Source: Candidatus Gastranaerophilales bacterium (GTDB taxonomy: Bacteria; Cyanobacteriota; Vampirovibrionia; Gastranaerophilales; Gastranaerophilaceae). Taken from it: a stretch of DNA of 64,000 nucleotides. The notes under the pieces were generated by a model. It worked only from the letters and a program-made list of their open reading frames with translations. It was not told the DNA's origin and did no database searches. Below are positions 53,817-62,109 of the stretch, piece by piece (within the stretch, counting starts at the first letter, position 1; each line of letters opens with the position of its first letter). The translations under genes and the position numbers were made by a program. Where the stretch lies: positions 1-64,000 of the forward strand of contig CALVAK010000012.1 in NCBI GenBank assembly GCA_944325525.1, read 5' to 3'.

Positions 53817-54568
53817 TATACATCTATCTTTTCCATTAACTCATCCGGAATGTCAAAATTTGAATATACATTTTGAACATCATCATGCTCTTCTAATTTT
53901 TCCATTAACCTGAGTATATTTGTCGCAACTTTTTCATCAGTTATTTCAATAAGATTTTCAGGAATCCTTGTAAGTTCTGCAGATTTTCCTTTAAATCCAT
54001 TTTTTTCCATGGTTTCAACACAAGTCTGAAAATCTTCTGGTGAAGTTATAACCTTATAAATATCATCTTCATCAAGAACATCAAGAGCATTTGCTTCTAT
54101 GGCTGCTTCAAATAACTTATCAAAATCAGTTGTTTCTTTCTCAAATTCAATAGCACCATACTGCTTAAACATCCATCCGACACATCCTGTTTCACCAAGA
54201 TTACCACCAAATTTTGAAAAATAACTTCTGATATCACCTGCTGTTCTGTTTCTGTTATCGGTCATTGCTTCTATAAATATTGCTGTTCCTCCTGCCCCGT
54301 ATCCTTCATACGTTAATTCTTCCATATTATCTGAGCCTGATGAACCGGCTCCTTTTTCTATTGCTCTTTTTATATTATCGTTCGGAAGACCTGCGGCTTT
54401 TGCTCTATCTATAGCTGTTCTCAGTCTAAAGTTACCTGCAGGATCAGGTCCTCCCAATTTTGCTGCAACTATTAGTTCTCTTGAAAATTTTTGAAATGTT
54501 ACACCTCTTGCTGCATCTACCGCTGCTTTTTTATGTTTAATGGTTGACCACTTGGAGTGTCCTGACAT
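53816..54568 (-). CDS. yebC: YebC/PmpR family transcriptional/translational regulator
   Basis: A 250-residue protein with the family N-terminus GHSKWSTIKHKKAAVDAARG and VTFQKFSRELIVAAKLGGPDPAGNFRLRTAIDRAKAAG-type region (residues ~24-62), then YEGYGAGGTAIFIEAMTDNRNRT and FSKFGGNLGETGCVGWMF. These proteins bind DNA upstream of some genes, and recent work links some members to ribosome function at proline stretches. AAAGGA precedes the ATG. It is transcribed alone. Confidence 0.95.
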   Translation of the reverse strand: MSGHSKWSTIKHKKAAVDAARGVTFQKFSRELIVAAKLGGPDPAGNFRLRTAIDRAKAAGLPNDNIKRAIEKGAGSSGSDNMEELTYEGYGAGGTAIFIEAMTDNRNRTAGDIRSYFSKFGGNLGETGCVGWMFKQYGAIEFEKETTDFDKLFEAAIEANALDVLDEDDIYKVITSPEDFQTCVETMEKNGFKGKSAELTRIPENLIEITDEKVATNILRLMEKLEEHDDVQNVYSNFDIPDELMEKIDV

Positions 54569-54587
54569 ATATTATTCCTTTCATCTA

Positions 54588-54615
54588 TTGTTATATTTTT
54601 CTTTTATTGTAATAT
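54588..54615 (+). promoter_or_regulatory. Candidate promoter of the TPR-grx-Hcp-like cluster
   Basis: TTGTTA (54588-54593) and TAATAT (54610-54615) are 16 bp apart; the -10 box ends 6 nt before the ATG at 54622 and no Shine-Dalgarno is present. Confidence 0.5.
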
Positions 54616-54621
54616 AAAATT

Positions 54622-55395
54622 ATGGAAAATAAAATAAATGTAGACTTACAACAGGCTCTGGATTCTTTTAAAGCAGGTGATTATGCTAAAGCTGCCGAAT
54701 CATTTTTAAAAGTTTCTGATGTTGACAAAAATAATCCAAATATTTTAAATAATATCGGTTTATGTTATGCGAAACTGGCTAAAGATGATTTAGCCATTGA
54801 ATATTTTATGAAAGCGTTGTCTTTCAATCCTAAATCAGTTCAAACATATATTAATTTATCTGATGTTTATTATAAAAACAAAAATATAGTTGATGGTATT
54901 AACCTGCTTGAAAATGCAGTAACATTAATGCCTCAGGAAATAGCTTTAAAACACTATTTATCAAGATTTTACCTTGATGACTGCCGTTATGATTTAGCTA
55001 TGGATCAATTATACGAAATACTTGATATAGACAATGATAATCTGGATGCATTCTGGGATTTAGGCAACATTCAATTCGAACTTGGCGATTATGATAGTGC
55101 AGCAGCAAATTATGAAAATGTTCTTAATCAAATTACAGATAATGCTGTTTTATATTATCAAACTGCTATTACATACGAGGCTAATGATAATATAGATAAG
55201 GCAATATCAAATCATCTAAAAGCAATTTCTGTTAATGAGAACTTTCAACCTTCTTATAAAAAACTTGGTATACTTTTTATGGCAAGAAATGATTTTGAAA
55301 GTGCTTCTGAATATTTTCAAGATTATTTAAATTTTGATTTGCCTCCGGAAGAAAAGCAAAGTATTAAAGATATACTAAATAGAATAAATCATTAG
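54622..55395 (+). CDS. TPR-repeat protein (cytoplasmic)
   Basis: A 257-residue protein with about seven tetratricopeptide repeats covering the whole chain (for example PNILNNIGLCYAKLAKDDLAIEYFMKALSF and LDAFWDLGNIQFELGDYDSAAANYENVL). No signal peptide. TPR proteins act as assembly platforms. It is upstream of a glutaredoxin (75-nt gap) and the hybrid-cluster-like gene, but a functional link is not established. Probably leaderless (see promoter). Confidence 0.85.
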   Translation: MENKINVDLQQALDSFKAGDYAKAAESFLKVSDVDKNNPNILNNIGLCYAKLAKDDLAIEYFMKALSFNPKSVQTYINLSDVYYKNKNIVDGINLLENAVTLMPQEIALKHYLSRFYLDDCRYDLAMDQLYEILDIDNDNLDAFWDLGNIQFELGDYDSAAANYENVLNQITDNAVLYYQTAITYEANDNIDKAISNHLKAISVNENFQPSYKKLGILFMARNDFESASEYFQDYLNFDLPPEEKQSIKDILNRINH

Positions 55396-55470
55396 TTATA
55401 CTCTTTTGTCTGATAAACTATATTTTTAATCATTTATAATCATCTTATATTAGTTAATTATGGTGATTAT

Positions 55471-55737
55471 ATGAAAGATGTAATAATATATACGGTCGAT
55501 TATTGTCCATTTTGTAAAAAAGCTGAAATGCTTCTTAAAAACAAAAATATTCCATTTAAAAGAATAGATATTTCAAATAACGAAAATGAATATAGAGAAA
55601 AATTAGGTAAATATTACGATATAAAAGGCCGTGTTACCGTTCCGCAAATTATAATCGGAGGGAAAAGAATCGGCGGATTTGATGTTCTGGAAAAATTAGA
55701 TAATTCAGGACAGCTTGAAACTTTGTTAGATGATTAA
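55471..55737 (+). CDS. grxC: Glutaredoxin
   Basis: An 88-residue classical dithiol glutaredoxin with the active site CPFC (Cys12, Cys15 in VDYCPFCKKA), the cis-Pro TVPQIIIG and the GG motif RIGGFDVLEKLD. It reduces disulfides or glutathionylated proteins using glutathione or a related thiol. GGTGA is the ribosome-binding site. It lies 12 nt before the hybrid-cluster-like gene and is probably co-transcribed with it. Confidence 0.92.
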   Translation: MKDVIIYTVDYCPFCKKAEMLLKNKNIPFKRIDISNNENEYREKLGKYYDIKGRVTVPQIIIGGKRIGGFDVLEKLDNSGQLETLLDD

Positions 55738-55749
55738 GGTTATTAAAAT

Positions 55750-57345
55750 ATGTGCAGATTTTTTAATTATTACAGTTCTATTTGTACCGGAGAAAATACA
55801 CCGGCGGCATTCACCTATGATCCTTTTATTATTTCAATAAAAGAAATGCTCGTCTCTGAACTACAGCAAATTGTCTATTATATTGAGAAATTAAAAGATT
55901 TAAATATTAATATGTCAATATACACAGATAAAGTTATTGATTTTATCTCTACATTGATAGTAAATCTCGATTTTAAAAAAGAAAGCTTTTTTATTATCAT
56001 TGAAGATCTTAATACCAATAAAAAAAATTTGGAGAAGATGTACCTCACTGAATGCGAAAATAGAAAAATTCAAGCTGAACTTCTTGAAAAACAACCAATT
56101 GATTTCTCTTCAAAAAAATCCATTTTAAAAGCATTAAATAAGAATGAAAAAAATATAAATGTTAATAATTTTCAGTTGAATAAAAACAAAAAAACACTAT
56201 ATGAAATAATGATTAATCTTGTTTTAAACGCTTGTAATTGTCTGATAGAATTGAAAAAATTCAATTCCGATTTTCCGCAGGCAAAAAACATGGTCCTTAA
56301 ACTTTTAAACAGTTCCAATTCTCCTTCTCTTAATGAAAATGATTTGATTGATACAATAAGAGATTTTTCTAAATGTAATTATCAGATTATGAAACTTATA
56401 TACGAGAAAATTGTAGAAAAATTCGGGCCTGTTATAAAAACAAAAGTTCCGCTGCATCAAAAAAAAGGAAAAGCCATACTTGTTTCCGGCAGCAGTTATT
56501 CTGATTTGGAAAAACTTTTGAGTGCCTGCGAAAAATATGATATTAATGTTTATACTCACCGCAATATGATATCTGCTTTTCAATATGAAAAACTTACTGT
56601 GCATCCGAATCTTACAGGCAGCTATGAACAATCCGAAAATAATATGTTTATTGATTTTGCTTCATTCCCCGGACCTATTTTTGTTTCAAAAAATGCTATT
56701 CTAAAAACTGATGTTATAAGAGGTCAAATCTATACATCTGCAAAATATCCGGCTTACGGTATAGGCAAGATTGAAAATGATGATTTCTCTCCTGTTATAC
56801 AATACGCATTAGAAGCTAAAGGTTTTGAAAAAAATGAAAAAGAAAGAACATTTGAAGTCGGTTATTTTGAAACTGATGTTGAACATATGCTTTCTGAAAT
56901 CATAAATAAATATAATAAAAAAGAGATAAATCGCATTTTAATTATCGGATTATCAGACGGATTTAATCAAAAAGATGATTATGTTAAATCATTTATTAAA
57001 GATGCCTCTAAAGATGATTATATTATTTCTTTTGCATTTAATGCTTCAAGGCATAATTTTTGCCATATAAATTCTTATTATGACTATTCGCTTCTTTACA
57101 GAATTATTGAAACATTATTTGAAAAACTTGAAGATGCAAATTCTAAACTGGGAGTATTTTTTGCGGATTGCTGTCCTGATGTAATTTCTCATATTTTTAA
57201 TTTAATTTCTTTAAATGTGAACAATATATTTCTGGGCCCATGTTGTCCGAATGTTATAAATCCTGTTTTATATGAAGGATTATCTGATATATTTTCTGTC
57301 AATGAAATCACTGAGCCATTAGATGACATAGAAAAAATTTCGTAA
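55750..57345 (+). CDS. Divergent hybrid-cluster protein (hydroxylamine reductase, Hcp) homologue lacking most cluster ligands
   Basis: A 531-residue protein near the Hcp length (~540). The second half follows Hcp segment by segment: VYTHRNMISAFQY for VYTHGEMLPAH, HPNLTGSYEQS for the YPHLVGNYG region, GPIFVSKNAIL for GPILMTTNCL, then a YTSAKYPAYGIGKI and DFSPVIQYALEAKGF block. Hybrid-cluster ligand positions are altered: Glu to Asn272 after His270, Cys to Ala in SKNAI, Cys to Ser in GLSDGF, and Cys lost in FNASRHNF; one Cys may remain in FADCCPD. The N-terminal cysteine motif is degenerate (MCRFFNYYSSIC). It probably does not bind the hybrid cluster, so its function is unknown. It follows a glutaredoxin. 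Confidence 0.6.
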   Translation: MCRFFNYYSSICTGENTPAAFTYDPFIISIKEMLVSELQQIVYYIEKLKDLNINMSIYTDKVIDFISTLIVNLDFKKESFFIIIEDLNTNKKNLEKMYLTECENRKIQAELLEKQPIDFSSKKSILKALNKNEKNINVNNFQLNKNKKTLYEIMINLVLNACNCLIELKKFNSDFPQAKNMVLKLLNSSNSPSLNENDLIDTIRDFSKCNYQIMKLIYEKIVEKFGPVIKTKVPLHQKKGKAILVSGSSYSDLEKLLSACEKYDINVYTHRNMISAFQYEKLTVHPNLTGSYEQSENNMFIDFASFPGPIFVSKNAILKTDVIRGQIYTSAKYPAYGIGKIENDDFSPVIQYALEAKGFEKNEKERTFEVGYFETDVEHMLSEIINKYNKKEINRILIIGLSDGFNQKDDYVKSFIKDASKDDYIISFAFNASRHNFCHINSYYDYSLLYRIIETLFEKLEDANSKLGVFFADCCPDVISHIFNLISLNVNNIFLGPCCPNVINPVLYEGLSDIFSVNEITEPLDDIEKIS

Positions 57346-57374
57346 AAAGAGGAAGGTTAAACCTTCCTCTTTTT
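57344..57374. terminator. Bidirectional terminator after the Hcp-like gene
   Basis: The stem AAAAAGAGGAAGG (57344-57356) / CCTTCCTCTTTTT (57362-57374) has a 5-nt loop and terminal A- and T-runs. It ends the plus-strand cluster and, on the other strand, the gene at 57380-58606. Confidence 0.9.
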
Positions 57375-57379
57375 ATTAT

Positions 57380-58606
57380 TTAATTTATAGAATATACAGT
57401 TCCAATTGCAAGTATTGCATTATCTACGGTTTCTTGTCCGAATTTATTAACCAGTTGTTCATAACTTGCATTTTCTTTTATAGCCTGCCAAACCTTTGCT
57501 GCTGTACCACTTATTCCGGATGGGATACTTTTTGCCGTTTTAATTGGATGTCTTAATGCATCTAATGTTTTAGTTCCTACATTGCTAAGTGTATTACTAA
57601 TTTGTGATTTCGCTGTTTCAATGTTATTTAGGACTGTTTTTGTTGAGTCACTTGCAAATGTTTCTCTTATCTCAAGTTCTTGTAACAATTTGCTTTCTGC
57701 ATCAGTCGTTGCTCCTTTAATATTGCTTGCTTTATTTCTTAGTGAATTTATTTTGGCTGCTTCTTTGTATGACCCGATGTTTTCTTTTATATCAGCTCTC
57801 ACAGAACTTTTTGTCTCTTTTACAAGTTCTTTTGCAGCTGCAATTTCGTCTGCATTACCTGATTTTTTTGCTTCTTTTAATAGCTCTTTTGATGTTTTTA
57901 GGTCGCTTACATGAGTTTCTGAAGCACCTGCTTTTGTTAATATATTTGTTTTTATTTTTGATATGTTATTTTTTGTAGAAGAAATGGCATCTTTACCAAA
58001 TGCATTTACCTTTTTAAGCAGAGACGCATTTTTCCCTACCTCACTAAGTGCACTTCCTCCATTTGTACCTGCAGTTGAGGATGCCTTCACTGATTTGACA
58101 CCTGCTTTCGCCCCTACTACTGAAATAGCTGCAGTAAAGGCACCTCCGCCTATATTCTGCCATGCTTCTTTTGCTTCAGCATCTGTTTCAGCTGTCGCTG
58201 CACTATATATGCCCTTTCCAACCTGTACGGCACCCATTACTCCGCCAACGGCACAAGCTGCAACACCAACTGCAGGTACTGCTATACATAATGCGACTGT
58301 TCCAATACTAAGAAGGGTTTTCCCAAGAGAAAATTTTCCTTCAGAATCAGTAAACATTCCTTTTACACCATTAACTATTGTTTTACCAATCCCTTTAATA
58401 GCATTACCTATTGCACCGAAAAAGCCAATTTTACCGTCATCTTTTCCGTCTGTACATGTTTCACCGGACTCTGAAACGTAATAATCGCCTTGTGTTTGCT
58501 GTGTTAAATATGAAACATTTGCTTCATTAGCATTTTGATTCTGATTTACATTTGACAAAGGTTGCCACTTTGTGTAATCTATACTACCAACATAATTCAC
58601 TGTCAT
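57380..58606 (-). CDS. Gly/Ala-rich orphan protein with acidic DGKDDGKIGFFG motif
   Basis: A 408-residue protein with AAAGGAT before its ATG. The N-terminal ~50 residues are Asn/Gln/Thr-rich. CTDGKDDGKIGFFGAIGNAIKGIGKTIV (about 51-78) begins with an acidic loop like a calcium site, followed by a glycine-zipper amphipathic stretch. Two hydrophobic Ala/Val-rich segments follow (about 94-135 and 153-170). The remainder is a Lys/Ala/Ser-rich helical region with LRHPIKTAKSIPSGISGTAAKVWQAIKENASYEQLVNKFG near the end. No classical signal peptide. It may be exported by a specialised route or act on membranes; the function is unknown. Confidence 0.7.
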   Translation of the reverse strand: MTVNYVGSIDYTKWQPLSNVNQNQNANEANVSYLTQQTQGDYYVSESGETCTDGKDDGKIGFFGAIGNAIKGIGKTIVNGVKGMFTDSEGKFSLGKTLLSIGTVALCIAVPAVGVAACAVGGVMGAVQVGKGIYSAATAETDAEAKEAWQNIGGGAFTAAISVVGAKAGVKSVKASSTAGTNGGSALSEVGKNASLLKKVNAFGKDAISSTKNNISKIKTNILTKAGASETHVSDLKTSKELLKEAKKSGNADEIAAAKELVKETKSSVRADIKENIGSYKEAAKINSLRNKASNIKGATTDAESKLLQELEIRETFASDSTKTVLNNIETAKSQISNTLSNVGTKTLDALRHPIKTAKSIPSGISGTAAKVWQAIKENASYEQLVNKFGQETVDNAILAIGTVYSIN

Positions 58607-58700
58607 ACTTTATATCCTTTCCCCAACAATAAGTCTTATATATGTATTAAAATTTTTTCGCTGTTGAAATTTACTTTTAAAGAATGATAGATTAAGAAAT

Positions 58701-58737
58701 GTAACAAAAAAAGAGGAGATGATAATCATCTCCTCTT
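58701..58737 (-). terminator. Rho-independent terminator of the fatty-acid operon
   Basis: The stem AAGAGGAGATGA (58711-58722, plus strand) / TCATCTCCTCTT (58726-58737) is followed, reading the minus strand, by seven T. It lies 19 nt past the fabF stop. Confidence 0.92.
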
Positions 58738-58755
58738 ATAATATAAATTCTCTTA

Positions 58756-60015
58756 CTAATTGTATTTTTTATAAATTAATACAGCATTATGTCCGCCAAA
58801 ACCAAAAGAATTTGTCAGAGCAATATCAACAGGTATCTTTTCAGCTTTATTCGGTACATAATTTAAATCCGCAACCTCTTCATCCAGATTATCAAGGTTA
58901 ATCGTCGGCGGAACAATATTATTTATTATAGAATTAATACAAATAACAGATTCTGCAGCACCTGAAGCACCGAGCATATGACCGGTTTCTGATTTTGTTG
59001 AACTGACTCTTAATTTAGGATTCTTTGATTTATCGCCAAAAACTTTTGAAATAGCAAGTGTTTCTGCTATATCGCCAAGATGGGTACTGGTTCCGTGAGT
59101 ATTTATATATTGAACATCTTCGGGTTTAATATTTGCATCTTTTAATGCCAATTCCATAGCTTTTGCGGCACTTGAACCATCAGGACACGGAGCAACAACG
59201 TCATAAGCATCACCTGTTTGACCGTATCCGATAATTTCAGCATAAATTTTAGCTCCTCTCTTCTTGGCATGCTCAAGTTCTTCTAGAACTAAAATCCCTG
59301 CACCTTCTGCCATAACAAAACCATCACGATCTTTATCGTAAGGACGTGAAGCTTTTTGCGGCTCATCATTTCTTTTTGAAAGAGTTTTTGCAGCAGTAAA
59401 AGCACCTAAACCAATTGTACATATTGCAGCTTCACTACCACCAGCAATTATTGCATCAGCTTCATCGTATTGTATTGCTCTGAAAGCATCTCCTATACAA
59501 TGTGCAGCGGTCGCACATGCAGTTATTATAGCTTTGTTTATACCTTTTGCTCCAAATTCTATTGAAATTCTACCTGCACTCATATCTGTGATAAGCATAG
59601 GAATTGTAAACGGAGAACATTTTGTTGGCCCTTTTTGAAGCATTGCTGCATAGCTTCTTTCTATTGTGTGGAAACCGCCTGCTGCAGAGCCAACAATGAC
59701 TCCAAAACGAAACGGATCTATATCAGACTCTTTAATTTTTGAATCATTAACAGCTTCTCTTGCCGCAACAACAGAATATTGTAATACTTTATCCAACCTT
59801 TTTGCTTCTTTTGGCTCAAAATAGTCAATAGGATTAAAAACGGACTCTTTTATTTCACCGCCTATTAATACAGAGTGTCCGCTCATATCTCCCATATTCT
59901 CAATTCTTGAAACAGCACTTCTTCCGTTTATAACACCGTCCCATAACTTTTCAGAGCCGACTCCATATGGGGAAACTACTCCCATACCTGTTATTACTAC
60001 ACGTCTTTTTGTCAT
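58756..60015 (-). CDS. fabF: 3-oxoacyl-[acyl-carrier-protein] synthase II
   Basis: A 419-residue condensing enzyme with the Cys-His-His triad in context: the nucleophile in TACATAAHCIG (about Cys166), THGTSTHLGD and SETGHMLGASGA (with the catalytic His). N-terminus RRVVITGMGVVSPYG. It elongates acyl-ACP with malonyl-ACP in type II fatty-acid synthesis. Last gene of the operon, 95 nt after acpP across a stem-loop; GGTGA is the ribosome-binding site. A terminator follows. Confidence 0.96.
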   Translation of the reverse strand: MTKRRVVITGMGVVSPYGVGSEKLWDGVINGRSAVSRIENMGDMSGHSVLIGGEIKESVFNPIDYFEPKEAKRLDKVLQYSVVAAREAVNDSKIKESDIDPFRFGVIVGSAAGGFHTIERSYAAMLQKGPTKCSPFTIPMLITDMSAGRISIEFGAKGINKAIITACATAAHCIGDAFRAIQYDEADAIIAGGSEAAICTIGLGAFTAAKTLSKRNDEPQKASRPYDKDRDGFVMAEGAGILVLEELEHAKKRGAKIYAEIIGYGQTGDAYDVVAPCPDGSSAAKAMELALKDANIKPEDVQYINTHGTSTHLGDIAETLAISKVFGDKSKNPKLRVSSTKSETGHMLGASGAAESVICINSIINNIVPPTINLDNLDEEVADLNYVPNKAEKIPVDIALTNSFGFGGHNAVLIYKKYN

Positions 60016-60045
60016 TTTTTCACCTATAAATCTACCTTCAAAAGA

Positions 60046-60078
60046 ATGAGGAGAACTTGCATATCAAGAACCCCTCAT
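60046..60078 (-). promoter_or_regulatory. Stem-loop between acpP and fabF
   Basis: On the minus strand ATGAGGGG...CTCAT folds as an 8-bp stem (one G-U), a 2x2 T-T internal loop, a 4-bp CTTG/CAAG stem and a 5-nt ATATG loop. Only a weak T-run follows, so it may act as an mRNA stabiliser or partial terminator that keeps acpP mRNA above fabF. Confidence 0.5.
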
Positions 60079-60110
60079 AAATATTTTAATTAATAATTAT
60101 TTTTGGGCGA

Positions 60111-60344
60111 TTATGAATTTGCTTCAATATAATTAACCGCATCTTGAACAGTTGCAATCTTTTCAGCTTCTTCATCAGGGATTTCACATCCGAATTCTTC
60201 TTCAAAAGCCATAACTAATTCAACTGTATCTAAAGAATCAGCACCTAAATCTGCTGTAAAACTAGCTTCAGGAGTAACAATACTTTCGTCAACACTTAAT
60301 TGGTCAACTACCACTTTTTTTACTCTCTCAAGAACATCACTCAT
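60111..60344 (-). CDS. acpP: Acyl carrier protein
   Basis: A 77-residue acidic protein with the 4'-phosphopantetheine attachment serine in [19 protein letters not shown] (about Ser36). It carries growing acyl chains between the Fab enzymes. GAGGT precedes the ATG. It is in the standard fabG-acpP-fabF order and is separated from fabF by a stem-loop. Confidence 0.97.
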   Translation of the reverse strand: MSDVLERVKKVVVDQLSVDESIVTPEASFTADLGADSLDTVELVMAFEEEFGCEIPDEEAEKIATVQDAVNYIEANS

Positions 60345-60427
60345 TTTTTCTACCTCATTTTAACTAATACTTACTAAATATTATGAATTTATTATACTAT
60401 CTACATATAATTTTGCAAATTTGTAAA

Positions 60428-61159
60428 TTATATAACAAGTCCACCGTCAACACCTATAACCTGTCCTGTTATATAATCAGTATCAACTGCAAGAAATTTA
60501 ACAGTTTTCGCTATATTTTCCGGTGTACCAAGTTTTTTCAGCGGGATTAATTCTATTATTTTTTCTGTATTTAAATCTTTAGTCATATCTGTTTGAATAA
60601 ATCCAGGAGCCACAGCATTAACTCTTATTCCTCTTGAAGCAAGCTCTTTTGCAAGTGATTTTGTAAAACCTATCAAGCCGGCTTTTGCTGCAGAATAATT
60701 TGCCTGACCTGCATTGCCAAATACACCTGCAATACTTGACATATTGACAATTGCACCGGAGCGCTGTTTTATCATTATTTTTGATACCGGATTTGTAACA
60801 TAATAAGCACTGTTCAAATTTGTATTTATTACGCTTTCCCAGGCGTCTTCCGTCATTCGTATAAACAGACCGTCACGTGTAATTCCTGCATTATTAACCA
60901 GAATATCTATTCTGCCATATTTCTCAATAATTTCTTTTACAGCAGTTTCAACTTTTTCTTTGTTTGAAACGTCAAATTTCATTGCAACCGGATTTGTATG
61001 TGTTAAGTCTTTAATTTCTTTAACTGTATTATTTGCAGCTTCTTCATTACCGGCATAATTAACAATTACATCATAACCGGCTTTTGCCAGTTCTATTGCA
61101 CAGGCTTTTCCTATCCCTCTTGAAGCCCCTGTTACAAGTGCCACTTTGTTTTCAGACAT
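60428..61159 (-). CDS. fabG: 3-oxoacyl-[acyl-carrier-protein] reductase
   Basis: A 243-residue short-chain dehydrogenase. The start ATG 61159 is preferred to an upstream TTG because AAGGAG precedes it and it overlaps the fabD stop (TAATG). NADPH motif TGASRGIG (about 10-17), NNAG, Ser in MSSIAG and the YSAAK catalytic Tyr/Lys are present; C-terminus TGQVIGVDGGLVI. It reduces 3-ketoacyl-ACP in each elongation cycle. Confidence 0.95.
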   Translation of the reverse strand: MSENKVALVTGASRGIGKACAIELAKAGYDVIVNYAGNEEAANNTVKEIKDLTHTNPVAMKFDVSNKEKVETAVKEIIEKYGRIDILVNNAGITRDGLFIRMTEDAWESVINTNLNSAYYVTNPVSKIMIKQRSGAIVNMSSIAGVFGNAGQANYSAAKAGLIGFTKSLAKELASRGIRVNAVAPGFIQTDMTKDLNTEKIIELIPLKKLGTPENIAKTVKFLAVDTDYITGQVIGVDGGLVI

Positions 61160-62109
61160 TATATAAGCTCCTTTTCTTTGCAATCCGAAACTTCCTCTAT
61201 AACAGTATTTAAAGAGTTATAATCAAATATATTAAAAGTCTTAAGTTCCGGATTTATTTTTTTATTTAAACCGGCAAGAACCTTACCGGGACCTATTTCA
61301 ATAAAATTAGTAATTCCATCATTTACAATATTATTAATTGTTTGAGTCCACAAAACAGAAGAATATATCTGTTTTGGCAACTTATTCTTAAATTCTTCAC
61401 CGTTAAATGTCTTTTCAGCATCGACATTTGTATAAACGGGTACCTGCGAATTATTAAAATTAAACTGGTTTACAAAATCAATAAATATTTCTCCTGCTGT
61501 CATCATTAAGGGTGAATGAAAAGCTCCTGAAACCGAAAGAGGAATAACCCTTTTTGCACCAGCTTCTTTAAAAAATTCAATACTATTTTGTATTTCGTCC
61601 TTATCTCCGGTTATAACAACCTGCCCGGGAGAATTAAAATTTGCTACATAAACATTTTTTAGTTTAGAAACACAAGAAATTACACTATCATTATCTAACC
61701 CGAGAACTGCAGCCATTAAACCATTTGAATTCTCTGCAGCCTCATTCATTAAAAAAGCTCTTTTTTGTATTAACTTAAGAACTGAAGGTAAATCAATGAC
61801 ACCTGCAGCATATAATGCTGCATACTCTCCAAGACTATGTCCGGCACAACATGCCGGTTTAATACCTGTTTCTTCTTTAAAAGCTTCATAAGCAGCAAGA
61901 GAAACTGTTAATATACATGGCTGAGAATTTATTGTTTTCATCAACTCTTCCGAGCTGCCATTAAAACAAAGCTCTGAAATAGAATATCCCAAAGCATCAT
62001 CAGCAGTATCAAAAACTTTTTTTGCTGCTTTTGAGTTTTCGTATAAATCTTTTCCCATGCCGGTTGTTTGTGCACCCTGCCCCGGGAATATAAATGCAAA
62101 TTTATTCAT
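61159..62109 (-). CDS. fabD: Malonyl-CoA-acyl carrier protein transacylase
   Basis: A 316-residue transacylase with FIFPGQGAQTTGMG at the N-terminus, the nucleophile elbow GHSLGEYAAL (about Ser92) and SGAFHSPLM with the catalytic His. It moves malonyl from CoA to ACP. Its start overlaps the fabH stop and its stop overlaps the fabG start by one base each. Confidence 0.96.
   Translation of the reverse strand: MNKFAFIFPGQGAQTTGMGKDLYENSKAAKKVFDTADDALGYSISELCFNGSSEELMKTINSQPCILTVSLAAYEAFKEETGIKPACCAGHSLGEYAALYAAGVIDLPSVLKLIQKRAFLMNEAAENSNGLMAAVLGLDNDSVISCVSKLKNVYVANFNSPGQVVITGDKDEIQNSIEFFKEAGAKRVIPLSVSGAFHSPLMMTAGEIFIDFVNQFNFNNSQVPVYTNVDAEKTFNGEEFKNKLPKQIYSSVLWTQTINNIVNDGITNFIEIGPGKVLAGLNKKINPELKTFNIFDYNSLNTVIEEVSDCKEKELI

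Noticed and set aside
57963..58481. Plus-strand 172-codon frame opposite the Gly/Ala-rich orphan
   Set aside because: The Pro/Ala/Thr-rich product is the mirror of an Ala/Gly/Ser-rich coding strand; the minus frame has a ribosome-binding site and terminator.
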